In this document: piece after piece, positions 1-8,089 of the stretch | Position numbering within the stretch: position 1 is the stretch's first letter | How the letters are laid out: each line of letters starts with the position of its first letter | Source: Phycisphaerales bacterium PN19_bin_20 | GTDB lineage: Bacteria; Planctomycetota; Phycisphaerae; Phycisphaerales; UBA1924 | Reading direction: 5' to 3' | Length of the DNA: 64,000 bases | NCBI GenBank assembly: GCA_021173225.1 | Contig: JAJOLK010000004.1 | Coordinates: forward strand, 1 to 64,000 | The notes under the pieces: model-generated | What the model was told of the DNA's origin: nothing | Database searches by the model: none | Seen by the model: the letters and a program-made list of their open reading frames with translations, nothing else | Made by a program: the position numbers and the translations under genes

Positions 1-47
1 ACACCTCTGTATACTCGTCGGCAGCGTCAGATGTGTATAAGAGACAG
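1..47 (+). other. Illumina Nextera adapter plus Tn5 mosaic end (artefact)
   Basis: Positions 15-28 read as the Nextera read-1 adapter and 29-47 as the 19-bp Tn5 mosaic end used in tagmentation libraries. Positions 1-4 (ACAC) fit the tail of the P5 oligo, which would make 5-14 a ten-base i5 index; that last part is inference. The genomic sequence begins at about 48, inside a gene on the minus strand. Confidence 0.96.
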
Positions 48-315
48 ACCCACGACCGCCGCCGCCGCCACCCTCACGGGGCTTGGCTTCGTTGACCGTC
101 AGGTCACGGCCGTCGATGTTCTTGCCGTTGAGGGCCGCGATCGCGGCGTTGGCCTCCGCGTCATTCGGCATTTCGACAAAGCCGAATCCGCGGGGACGAC
201 CGGTTTCGCGGTCCATCACCAGTGAGGCCGAGGCGACCTGCCCGTGGGCGGCGAAGAGGTCCTGCAGCTGAGCTTCCGAGGTCTTGAACGAGAGATTGCC
301 GACATACAGCTTCAT
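48..315 (-). CDS. RRM-domain RNA-binding protein, 3' end missing
   Basis: A single RNA recognition motif, the type found in small bacterial glycine-rich RNA-binding proteins that bind single-stranded RNA. About 89 residues are visible. RNP2 is LYVGNL at residues 3-8 and RNP1 is RGFGFVEM at 42-49, carrying the aromatic residues that stack on RNA bases. The chain then enters a Gly/Arg-rich tail (from about residue 82), which is cut off by the sequencing adapter, so the true C-terminus is unknown. The start is the ATG complementary to 313-315, which puts RNP2 at the N-terminus as usual for this family. Proteins of this kind are often cold- or stress-induced, but no regulatory site is recognisable here. 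Confidence 0.9.
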
Positions 316-584
316 GAGGCACGGTCCAAAGCCCGGAGGTCAGATCGAAACCGGTGCTTGAACTCGGGCGGGCCGTCAGCGTCGGTGACTATCGGGGTCT
401 GGTTCGCATCGAACCAAAGAAGCCCGGAGACGGGGTGAGTATAGCCACCCCAACTCACCCCCGTCCAGTCAAGCCCAGTCAACTGCCATTCCACTCCCCG
501 TCCATCGCAATTATCAAGCAAACGCCCCCTCCCAGCCGACCCTCACTCGCACCAAGTCCGGGCGCCCACAAAGCCCCACCGGCC

Positions 585-2750
585 TCACTGCTCCAGCGTC
601 ACGGGGTCGACCTGCAGGTGCAGCATCCGTTGATACCGCCCGCCGTCGCGCGCCACGAGCTCATCGTGCGTCCCGCGCTCAACGATCCGCCCGCGCTCCA
701 GCACGACGATCAAGTCCGCGTGCCTGATCGTGCTCAGCCGGTGCGCGATGACCACCGACGTCCGCCCCTTCATCAGCACGCCCAATGACCGCTGAATCAG
801 CCGCTCGCTCTCGCTGTCAAGGTTGCTGGTCGCTTCGTCAAGGATCAGCACCGACGGGTCGGCCAGCACCGCCCGCGCAATCGCCAGCCGCTGCTTCTGA
901 CCGCCGCTCAGCCGCACCCCGCGCTCGCCCACCAGCGTCTCCATCCCGCGCTCGAAGCGCTCGATGAACTCTGTCGCGTTCGCCGCGTCCGCCGCCCGTG
1001 CTACCTCAGCCGCGCTCGCCCCGCGCCGCCCGTAGGCGATGTTCTCCGCGATCGTCCCATCAAACAAGAACACGTCCTGCTCCACAATCCCCAGTAGCCG
1101 CCGGTACGCCTCCGCCGGCAGCTCACGCAGGTCTCGCGCCCCGCCCCTGCCCCCGCGGGCCGCCCCTCGGGCCGCCTCTGCGGGCACGCTCAGCAGCACC
1201 CGCCCGGCGCTGGGGTCATAGAACCGCGCAATCAGGTTGCACAGCGTCGTCTTGCCCGAGCCCGACGGCCCCACCAGCGCCACCATCTGGCCCGCCGGGA
1301 TCACCAAATTAATGTCCTGCAGCACCCGTTCGCTGCTGCCGGGGTACGAGAAGCTGACCCCATCGAGTTCGATCCGCGCCGCGCCACGCCCCAGCTCGCC
1401 CATGGCGCGGTCCGCCGCCGCCGCCGCCACGCCCATTACGCCAGCCCCCGCGCCGGCCCCCGCGCCAGCCACACCCGCAAACTCGCGCGGCTCCTCCAGC
1501 GCGTCCAAGCACCGGTCCAAGCTTGCCAGCCCGTTCTGAAGCTGGCTCGCCGTGCCCACCAGCAGCTCCATCGGCCCCAGCAACATCAGCAGGTACGCGC
1601 CAAAGGCCATCACCGCGCCGATAGTCAGCGATCCATCCATGACCCGCAGCCCGCCGTACACCAGCACGCCCGCGGAGGCCATCGGCACCAGCACCACCCA
1701 GAACGCCTCGACCATCCGCGACCACCACCACACCAAAATCTGCTGGCGGTTCTGCAGGTGCGTTGCTACCGCCTGCCGACGCGCCTCGCGTTGCAGCCCG
1801 CCGTAGGTCCGCACCACGCGCATCCCCGAGAACACCTCCGTCGCGTGCCCGTCGGCCTGCTGACGCGTCAGCTTGAGCGCCGAAAAGATCGGGCGGATCC
1901 GACCGATCCACGTCCGGTGCGTCAGCCAGACCGCCGGCAGCGCCGCGACCCCGCCCAGCAGCAACCGGTAGTCGATCGTCGCCATCGCCGCCAGCCCGCC
2001 CACGAACGTCAGCACCGCGCGGAACGGGTTGTACACCCCGATGAAGATCAGCTCCGCCACGTTGCTTGGGTCCTCGCGCAGCAGGCTTGTCACTCCGCCA
2101 GATTTCAGCGCGTAGACCTTGTCGAGCGGCAGGCGCGCCACGTGCGCGAACAGCCGCCGGCGCAGCCGCGCTTGCACCAGTTGCACCAGGCGCGTCAACT
2201 GGTAGCGCCCGGGGATCGGCAGCACCGCCGCCATGAGACCCAGCGCCGCGATCACCCCGCCCAGCAACCAAAGCTGCCCTGACGGCGAGAGGCCATCAGG
2301 CATCAAGCTCAGCACCCACGCCGGCCACGGGCGACGCTCGACCGCGTGGTCGATCGCCAGCTTCGTGACCCACGGCGTCGCCAGCCCGAGCATCACGCTC
2401 ACGCCCATCGTCACCAGCGCCAGCGTCAACAGGTGCCGGTACCCGCCCAACATGTTCCAGAATGCGCGCGCCAGCGCGATGCTACCGCGGGCCATCTGCG
2501 GCTTGGTGCCCTCTTTGGGCTTGCCCTGAGCCCAGCGCGGGACGGCCAGCGCCCCGGCACCAGCGCCTTGATCTGTGCTGGGTTGCTCGTTGGTGGGCGC
2601 GCCAGCTTTGCCGTCTTTGCCCGCCTTCTGCGCAGCGATCGCCGCGCGACGCTTGGCCAGGTACGCCTGATACCGGTTGCGAGATGAGTCAAGCGAGGCC
2701 TGCGCGCCCGAGAGCTCGGGTGCGCCGGTCGCGTTCTGAACGTCAGCCAT
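585..2750 (-). CDS. ABC transporter, fused permease and ATPase (MsbA-like exporter)
   Basis: A 721-residue half-transporter expected to work as a homodimer in the inner membrane. An unusual hydrophilic, Ala/Lys-rich N-terminal extension of about 100 residues precedes the membrane domain (about 105-400). The ATPase domain has Walker A GPSGSGKTT at about 493, the signature LSGGQKQR at about 612, Walker B VLILDEATS at about 633 and the H-loop IAHRLST at about 666. An Ala/Gly microrepeat linker (plus-strand 1440-1475) joins the two domains, and a short Gly/Arg-rich insertion interrupts the ATPase domain near residue 530. Domain order and motifs place it with lipid, peptide or drug exporters of the MsbA/multidrug class. 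The substrate cannot be read from the sequence. It stands alone, with no partner half-transporter next to it. Confidence 0.92.
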   Translation of the reverse strand: MADVQNATGAPELSGAQASLDSSRNRYQAYLAKRRAAIAAQKAGKDGKAGAPTNEQPSTDQGAGAGALAVPRWAQGKPKEGTKPQMARGSIALARAFWNMLGGYRHLLTLALVTMGVSVMLGLATPWVTKLAIDHAVERRPWPAWVLSLMPDGLSPSGQLWLLGGVIAALGLMAAVLPIPGRYQLTRLVQLVQARLRRRLFAHVARLPLDKVYALKSGGVTSLLREDPSNVAELIFIGVYNPFRAVLTFVGGLAAMATIDYRLLLGGVAALPAVWLTHRTWIGRIRPIFSALKLTRQQADGHATEVFSGMRVVRTYGGLQREARRQAVATHLQNRQQILVWWWSRMVEAFWVVLVPMASAGVLVYGGLRVMDGSLTIGAVMAFGAYLLMLLGPMELLVGTASQLQNGLASLDRCLDALEEPREFAGVAGAGAGAGAGVMGVAAAAADRAMGELGRGAARIELDGVSFSYPGSSERVLQDINLVIPAGQMVALVGPSGSGKTTLCNLIARFYDPSAGRVLLSVPAEAARGAARGGRGGARDLRELPAEAYRRLLGIVEQDVFLFDGTIAENIAYGRRGASAAEVARAADAANATEFIERFERGMETLVGERGVRLSGGQKQRLAIARAVLADPSVLILDEATSNLDSESERLIQRSLGVLMKGRTSVVIAHRLSTIRHADLIVVLERGRIVERGTHDELVARDGGRYQRMLHLQVDPVTLEQ

Positions 2751-2911
2751 GGCTCATGCTAGCGGCACGCGCGGTGATCGCCGCGAGCGGCGCGGAGTTC
2801 ACGCAGGTCGCGCGGGCTAACGCGGATTCGCGCGGGTTAAGCGCGGGCAGACGCTGGTTCGCGCTAGCGGGCAGATGGCGCCAAAGTGAGCACAAACCCC
2901 CTGCGAAAGCG

Positions 2912-3031
2912 GTCGTAAACGCCGCGGCCGTGCGCTCAAGCCGGTATCTGCGCCAGGATCAACGCGAAGGCCTCCGGCGGTACCGCGGGGTGGGTCGGCC
3001 TTCGGACGCGGCAGCCGCGGTCTAATGGCCT
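2912..3031 (+). repeat. Dispersed ~120-bp repeat, copy A
   Basis: This stretch aligns without gaps to the reverse complement of 45976-46098 (copy B). In the best 96 bases (2930-3025) I count about 78 identical positions by eye. The 3' part, ending GCGGCAGCCGCGGTCTAA, is identical in both copies. Both contain an open frame of 31 codons starting GTG or ATG and ending AAAAV-stop, but most differences change the amino acid, which argues against a protein. A GCGGTACCGC palindrome lies inside. It occupies the gene-free gap 2751-3104, immediately upstream of astD; the rest of that gap shows nothing recognisable. Confidence 0.75.
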
Positions 3032-3104
3032 GTGGGCGGGTGGGCTGCAAAGGGCCACGAAGCCCCCGCTCACTGCGTGCCGGGTGTGCCAGGTACTATC
3101 GGCG

Positions 3105-4724
3105 ATGATGACCGATCAGGGCGCAGGCGGGGGTGCAGGTGTGGGTGCAGGTGTGGGCGTTGGCGCGGCGCGGGCGACCATCAGCGGGCACGACTTTGTC
3201 GGCGGCGCGTGGGTGCCGATCCCCGGCGAGGCGCTGGTCTCGCGCAGCCCCGCGCGGCCGGCGCAGGTGGTCTACTCATGCGTGCCGGTGCCCGGGCATG
3301 TGGACGCCGCCGTCCGTGCGGCGCGGCGAGCGCTCCCGGCGTGGAGCGCGCTCGGGCGCGAGGCGCGCTTCGCGGTTTTGCGGCGGTACGCGGCGATCTC
3401 CAAGCAGCATCAGCAGCAGATGGCCGACTTGCTGTGCGATGAGATCGGCAAGGTGATGTGGGAGTGCAAGGGCGAGGCGTCGATCCTGGCTGGCAAGGTT
3501 GATATCACGCTGGACGCGGCGCCCGAGGGCGGGCTTGCGCGGGTCAGTGACTTTGAGATCAAGCTCAGCGAGACGCGCAGCGGGCACTGCTTGTTCAGGC
3601 CGCACGGGGTGGTGGGCGTGCTCGGGCCGTTCAACTTTCCGGCGCACCTGCCCAACGGTCACATCGTGCCGGCGCTGGCGATGGGCAACACGGTGGTCTT
3701 CAAGCCCAGCGACAAGGCCCCGGGCGTGGGCGAGCTGCTGGTGCGGTGGTTTGACCGCGCAATCGTCGAAGAGTTTGGGGTTGACGCGGCGCGGTTTGCG
3801 GGCGTCATCAACCTGGTGCAGGGCAAGGCCGATGTAGCGGGCCTGTTGGTGAGGCACGAAGGGCTCGACGCGATCGCGTTCACGGGCAGTTGGCCGGTGG
3901 CGCGAAAGATCGCTGAGGCGAACCTGGACCGGCCCGGGCGGGTGCTGGCCTTTGAGCTTGGCGGCAACAACCCGGCGATTGTGATGCCGGGCGCGGACCT
4001 GAAGCTGGCGGCAATCGAGGTGGTTCGCAGCGCGTTCAACACGACGGGTCAGCGGTGCACGTGCACGCGCCGGCTGATTGTTGACGAGGCGGTGGCGGAC
4101 AAGCTGGTGCCGCTGGTGTGCAAGGTTGCCAGCAATCTGATCGTGGGCGACCCGCGGGCGAGCCACCCGGTGTTCATGGGGCCGATCAACAGCGAGCCCT
4201 CGCGGCAGGCGGTGCTTGAGTACCAGCGGCGGTGCGAGGGCAATAGCGCGCGGGTGCTGCTGCGGAGCAGCGCGATCGACACGCCCGAGGGCGGGTACTA
4301 CATCAGCCCGTGCGTGGTTGAGGTGCCGGGGTTTGTGATCAGCGAGGCGGAGGATGAGCCGGGCGCTGATGTCGAGGTCTTTGGGCCGCTGCTGCGCGTG
4401 AAGGTGGTGCGCGGGCTTGACGAGGCGCTGGCGCAGGCGGGCGCGACGCGATACGGGCTGGCGGCGAGCATCTTTACGCCCGACGCCCACGCGCAGCGGC
4501 GGTTTTTGCACGAGGTGCGCGCGGGGTGCTTGAACGTGAACACCGGGACGGCGGGCGCGAGCAGCAAGCTGCCCTTCGGGGGCCTGGGCCTGAGCGGCAA
4601 TCACCGCCCGGCGGGGAGCTTTGCGCTGGACTACTGCGCGTACCCGGTGGCGAGCATGGTCGAGCGGTCAGTGGCAATTGCGCCCAGCGAAGGGATGCGC
4701 TGGGAGGACGGTTGGCTGAAGTGA
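3105..4724 (+). CDS. astD: N-succinylglutamate 5-semialdehyde dehydrogenase
   Basis: NAD-dependent oxidation of succinylglutamate semialdehyde to succinylglutamate, the fourth step of the arginine succinyltransferase (AST) pathway. The protein has about 539 residues from the ATG at 3105. It carries the aldehyde dehydrogenase landmarks FNFPAHLPNGHIVPA, the general-base segment FELGGNN at about 282 and the catalytic cysteine in NTTGQRCTC at about 317. The HLPNGHIVPA and QRCTC forms are those of AstD rather than generic aldehyde dehydrogenases. The N-terminus has a low-complexity Gly/Ala/Val stretch of about 20 residues. An upstream in-frame GTG at 3084 is possible, but the tandem ATGs at 3105 and 3108 are preferred. 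astB follows 43 bases later on the same strand, so the two are probably cotranscribed. Confidence 0.92.
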   Translation: MMTDQGAGGGAGVGAGVGVGAARATISGHDFVGGAWVPIPGEALVSRSPARPAQVVYSCVPVPGHVDAAVRAARRALPAWSALGREARFAVLRRYAAISKQHQQQMADLLCDEIGKVMWECKGEASILAGKVDITLDAAPEGGLARVSDFEIKLSETRSGHCLFRPHGVVGVLGPFNFPAHLPNGHIVPALAMGNTVVFKPSDKAPGVGELLVRWFDRAIVEEFGVDAARFAGVINLVQGKADVAGLLVRHEGLDAIAFTGSWPVARKIAEANLDRPGRVLAFELGGNNPAIVMPGADLKLAAIEVVRSAFNTTGQRCTCTRRLIVDEAVADKLVPLVCKVASNLIVGDPRASHPVFMGPINSEPSRQAVLEYQRRCEGNSARVLLRSSAIDTPEGGYYISPCVVEVPGFVISEAEDEPGADVEVFGPLLRVKVVRGLDEALAQAGATRYGLAASIFTPDAHAQRRFLHEVRAGCLNVNTGTAGASSKLPFGGLGLSGNHRPAGSFALDYCAYPVASMVERSVAIAPSEGMRWEDGWLK

Positions 4725-4767
4725 GCTTGCGTGTTGACGCGGCGCGGGATTGTGGTACGCTGCGGGC

Positions 4768-6129
4768 ATGACGCTGGTGGAAGCGAACTTTGACGGGCTG
4801 GTTGGCCCGACGCACAACTACGCGGGGCTGAGCCTTGGCAACGTGGCGGCGTCGAGCAACGCCGGGCGCGTATCGAAGCCCATGGCCGCGGCCCTTGAGG
4901 GGCTGGCGAAGATGCGGCGGCTGGCGGCGATGGGCGTGGTGCAGGGCCTGCTGCCACCGCATCAGCGCCCGCACTTGCCGACGCTGCGGGCGCTGGGCTT
5001 TGCGGGCACGCCCGCGCAGATGATCGCCAAGTGTGCGAAGGTCGACGCGGTGCTGCTTGCGCAGGTGTACAGCGCCAGCAGCATGTGGACCGCGAACGCG
5101 GCGACGGTCTCACCGGGTGCCGATACGGCGGACGGGCGCGTGCACTTCACGCCGGCGAATCTGCGGACGATGCTGCACAGGTCGATCGAGGCGGGGCAGA
5201 CGGCGCGGGTGCTGCGGGCGGTGTTTCATGATGAGCGGCAGTTTGCGATCCACGAGCCGCTGCCATGCAGCGACGCGATGGGCGACGAGGGCGCGGCGAA
5301 CCACACGCGGCTGTTTGATGACCGGCGCGTTGGCAAGCCCGGCGCGGGGGTGCACCTGTTCGTATACGGGGTGCATCACGCGGGGGTGAATCAGGGGAGC
5401 GCAACGGGCAAGCGGCCCAGGAAGTATCCGGCGCGTCAGACGCTGGAGGCGAGCCAGGCCGTGGCGCGCCGGCACGGGCTTGACATGAAGCGGTGCGTGT
5501 TTGCGCAGCAGAACCCGGAGGCGATCGACGCGGGGGCGTTTCATAACGATGTGGTCTGCGTGGGCACGGGGCGGGTGCTGGTGTATCACGCGCGAGCGTT
5601 TGCGGACAACGTGGGCGTGCTGAAGCAGTTGCGGGCGCTGTTAGGCGCGGGGTTTGAAGCGGTAGAAGTTGGCGGGGCGGTGACGCTGAAGGATGCGGTC
5701 GGGACGTACCTGTTTAACAGCCAGTTGCTGACGCTGCACAACCGGACGTACCACTTGGTGGCGCCGGCAGAGGCGCGTGAGAATGCGCGGACGCGCAAGG
5801 CCGTGGAGGCGATGGGGACGCGGCGAGGGTTGCGGCTGAGCGCTGAGTTTGTAGACGTCCGCGAGTCGATGCGTAACGGCGGCGGTCCGGCGTGTCTGCG
5901 GCTACGGGTGCCGTTGACGGATGAACAGCTGCAGGCCGTGACGCAGGGGTGCATGTGTACCAGCGGTCAGCTTGCGCGGCTGGAGGCGTGGGTGAAGAAG
6001 CACTATCGCGAAACGCTGGCGCCGAAGGACCTTGCAGACCCGGCGCTGATGCGCGAGAGCTTTGATGCGCTCGATGAGCTGACGGGGATTTTGGGCATCG
6101 GCGCGGTGTACCCGTTCCAGCACGAGTGA
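4768..6129 (+). CDS. astB: N-succinylarginine dihydrolase
   Basis: Hydrolyses N2-succinylarginine to succinylornithine, CO2 and ammonia, the second step of the AST pathway. The 453 residues are close to the usual length of about 447. The chain opens with the family signature NFDGLVGPTHNYAGLS. It retains the segments of the catalytic triad: DEGAANH (Glu at about 173), FHNDV (His at about 259) and GGGPACLRLR (Cys at about 375). The C-terminus VYPFQHE also matches the family. The start is the ATG at 4768; the frame is open upstream only through a TTG that would add six unlikely residues. Pairs with astD. The other AST genes (astA, astC, astE) are not in the window. Confidence 0.95.
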   Translation: MTLVEANFDGLVGPTHNYAGLSLGNVAASSNAGRVSKPMAAALEGLAKMRRLAAMGVVQGLLPPHQRPHLPTLRALGFAGTPAQMIAKCAKVDAVLLAQVYSASSMWTANAATVSPGADTADGRVHFTPANLRTMLHRSIEAGQTARVLRAVFHDERQFAIHEPLPCSDAMGDEGAANHTRLFDDRRVGKPGAGVHLFVYGVHHAGVNQGSATGKRPRKYPARQTLEASQAVARRHGLDMKRCVFAQQNPEAIDAGAFHNDVVCVGTGRVLVYHARAFADNVGVLKQLRALLGAGFEAVEVGGAVTLKDAVGTYLFNSQLLTLHNRTYHLVAPAEARENARTRKAVEAMGTRRGLRLSAEFVDVRESMRNGGGPACLRLRVPLTDEQLQAVTQGCMCTSGQLARLEAWVKKHYRETLAPKDLADPALMRESFDALDELTGILGIGAVYPFQHE

Positions 6130-6257
6130 TGGGGCATGTGTGCAGCGATAGGCGCGGCCTTTCAGCATCACGACTCGCGGGCTGTTGGGCCCGCGCGGAG
6201 CGTGGGCGTTAACCTAGAGGCTTGAGATTGAGCGAGAAGCCGCGGCAGCGGGTGGTG

Positions 6258-6911
6258 CTAGCGGGTGGCGGCGGCTTTGGTTTGCGCGCGGTCAAGGGCG
6301 ACGATGAGCTCGACATGCCCGACGTGCATGCCGAGGGTTTGCGCGATTTGGACGGGCGAAAGGCCTTGCCTGTGCAGGCGGAGCGCGCGTGCGGGCTTGT
6401 CGTCTGGGTTGCTGGTGTTGCTAGTGGCTTCGGGCGCGGCGGTGTTTGATGGCGCGGTGGTGGGCAGTGGGGCGGCGGGTGAAGCAGCGGCGCGCGCGGG
6501 ATGCTCAAGGGCGTGCTCGGCGGTGCTGTTGAGGGCTTCGAGGCGGTCGGCGTGGTGCTGGGCCTGATCGATGAGGGCTTCGAGTCGCGCGGCGCGGGCG
6601 TCAAGCTCGGCGGTCAGCTCGCGGATGAGACGGGCGAGCTCGGTGGCCTGTGTGCGGGCGTCTGGCGGTGGCGGGGGTGAGGTTTGCGCGGGGCTGAGCG
6701 TGAGCGCGGGCGCGGCGCTGCCGCGGCGTTTGGCGATTGTGGCGATCGCTGCGAGCACCAGCGCGAGGGTGAGGCCGACTGCGAGCAAGCCGAGGCCAAA
6801 GAGCACCGGCGTGGTGAGCAGCGGGCTCTGGAGCGCAGCGGGCTGCGCGGTCTGGAGCGGGGTTGGAGTCACGGTCTGGCCGACGGGGGCCTGCATGGCG
6901 GACGCTAGCAT
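6258..6911 (-). CDS. Membrane-anchored protein with C-terminal DUF2802-like helix-turn-helix
   Basis: 217 residues. A single transmembrane helix lies at about 35-60 (rich in Leu/Val/Ala, followed by KRR, so the C-terminus is probably cytoplasmic). Next come a Pro-rich linker, an amphipathic segment likely to form a coiled coil (about 88-135), an Ala/Pro/Thr linker and a terminal segment ALRLHRQGLSPVQIAQTLGM, which resembles the HTH-like DUF2802 domain. No function is known to me. Its ATG lies only six bases from the annotated start of tilS on the other strand, so one of the two starts is probably further in; an in-frame Met lies about 15 bases downstream (MQAP). Confidence 0.6.
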   Translation of the reverse strand: MLASAMQAPVGQTVTPTPLQTAQPAALQSPLLTTPVLFGLGLLAVGLTLALVLAAIATIAKRRGSAAPALTLSPAQTSPPPPPDARTQATELARLIRELTAELDARAARLEALIDQAQHHADRLEALNSTAEHALEHPARAAASPAAPLPTTAPSNTAAPEATSNTSNPDDKPARALRLHRQGLSPVQIAQTLGMHVGHVELIVALDRAQTKAAATR

Positions 6912-6917
6912 CGCTGG

Positions 6918-8054
6918 ATGGACGCTGGCGAAAACACACTTGGTGGGGGCGCTGGCGGGGGCGCTGGCGGGAGCGCTGGCGGGGGCGGAGCGGTGGCGCT
7001 GCCGTCGCGCCGCGCGGCTTTGGTGCGTTTAGTGATGGCGGAGTTTCGGCGGCTGAACGCGGGGAACTCGCAGGCGATGGTGGCGCTGAGTGGGGGCGCG
7101 GATTCATCGGCGCTCTTGCTGGCGCTGGCGGCGGGGCTTGGCGCGGCGCGGGGCGAGCGGCTGGTGGCGTGCCACGTGGTGCATGACCTGCGCGAGGCGA
7201 ATCTTGCCGAAGCGGACGCGGCGGCGGCGCGGGCGCTGTGCGCGCAGGTGGGTGTGCGGTTGATCGAGCGGCGCGTGGTGGTGCGCGGCGCGGGCGCGGG
7301 TGGTGATGTTGGCGGTGGTGGTGGTGGTGGCAATCTGGAGGGCGCGGCGCGGGTTGCGCGGTACGCGGCGCTGGCCCTGGCGGCGGCTGAGAACGGCTGC
7401 GGCGTGGTCGTCACGGGGCATCACGGGCATGACAACATCGAGACGGTGCTGATGGCGCTGGTGCGCGGCGCGGGGCCGGCGGCGGTGGGCGGCTTGCGGC
7501 CGAGCCGACGGCTTGCGGGCGGGGTGCGGCTGATCCGCCCGATGCTTAGCGCTGAGCCTTCGATGGCGCAGCGGCTGTGCGTGGCGTGCGGCTGGGCGTG
7601 GCGTGAGGATCACACGAATCAGGATCGGTCGCGGCTGCGTGCGGCGGTGCGGGGCGCGGTGCTGCCGGGGTTGCTGGGTTTGCCTGGGGTCGAGGCGGGC
7701 GCGCTGCTGGAGCGGCTGGTGTGGCAGGGGCGTGCGCTGAGGCGGTCGGGGCGGCTGCTGGAGCGGGCCGGCGCGGGGATCGCGCGTGTGACTTCAAGGG
7801 TGCGAGAGGGTAATGGCGAGGTGGTCTGGGCGCGGGGCGTGCTGCGGGGCGCGCCCGGGGCCGAGGTGACGGCGGCGCTGCTTGGAGCATCACGCGAGCT
7901 GCGCGGCGTTCGCGGGCGCGATGCGCTGGGGCATCGGCAGCTGGGGCCGGCGGTGCGGCTGGTGCGGTCAGCCTCGACAGAGCCGAAGGTGTTTGGTTGG
8001 AAGGGGCTTGAGCTGGTGGTGACGGCGCGCGAGGTGCGGCTGCGTGTGCTTTAG
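6918..8054 (+). CDS. tilS: tRNA(Ile)-lysidine synthase
   Basis: Converts C34 of the tRNA-Ile CAU anticodon to lysidine, which changes both its decoding and its charging. The PP-loop SGGADSS is at residues 57-63, and the second family motif HHGHDNIETVLM appears as HxxDNxETVLM. The protein has 378 residues. The first 39 are a Gly/Ala repeat with no family counterpart. TilS proteins usually have only 15-25 residues before the PP-loop, so the internal ATG at 7035 (MAEFRRLN) is a good alternative start and would also leave room for a divergent promoter. A Gly-rich expansion (GGGGGG) lies at about residue 133-140. The C-terminal substrate-binding domain is poorly conserved. Confidence 0.88.
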   Translation: MDAGENTLGGGAGGGAGGSAGGGGAVALPSRRAALVRLVMAEFRRLNAGNSQAMVALSGGADSSALLLALAAGLGAARGERLVACHVVHDLREANLAEADAAAARALCAQVGVRLIERRVVVRGAGAGGDVGGGGGGGNLEGAARVARYAALALAAAENGCGVVVTGHHGHDNIETVLMALVRGAGPAAVGGLRPSRRLAGGVRLIRPMLSAEPSMAQRLCVACGWAWREDHTNQDRSRLRAAVRGAVLPGLLGLPGVEAGALLERLVWQGRALRRSGRLLERAGAGIARVTSRVREGNGEVVWARGVLRGAPGAEVTAALLGASRELRGVRGRDALGHRQLGPAVRLVRSASTEPKVFGWKGLELVVTAREVRLRVL

Positions 8055-8089
8055 GGGGTCGGCACGCCGGTGGGGTTGGCGATGGCGGG

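Noticed and set aside
2970..2995. GGCGGTACCGCGGGG in copy A and GGGTGGTACCGCAG in copy B resemble the T-box motif GGGTGGNACCGCG
   Set aside because: Copy A lacks the TGG pairing triplet. No specifier hairpin or antiterminator is visible, and neither copy lies upstream of an aminoacyl-tRNA synthetase or biosynthetic gene on its own strand. The match is largely a chance GGTACC palindrome.
2930..3025. Conserved 31-codon reading frame ending AAAAV-stop in both dispersed copies
   Set aside because: By hand count 18 of 96 bases differ and only two changes are silent, which is the opposite of protein-level conservation. Treated as a DNA/RNA element.
3276..4604. 442-codon open frame antisense to astD
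   Set aside because: Very Arg/His/Pro-rich with no domain; the sense strand is a clear AstD with all catalytic motifs.
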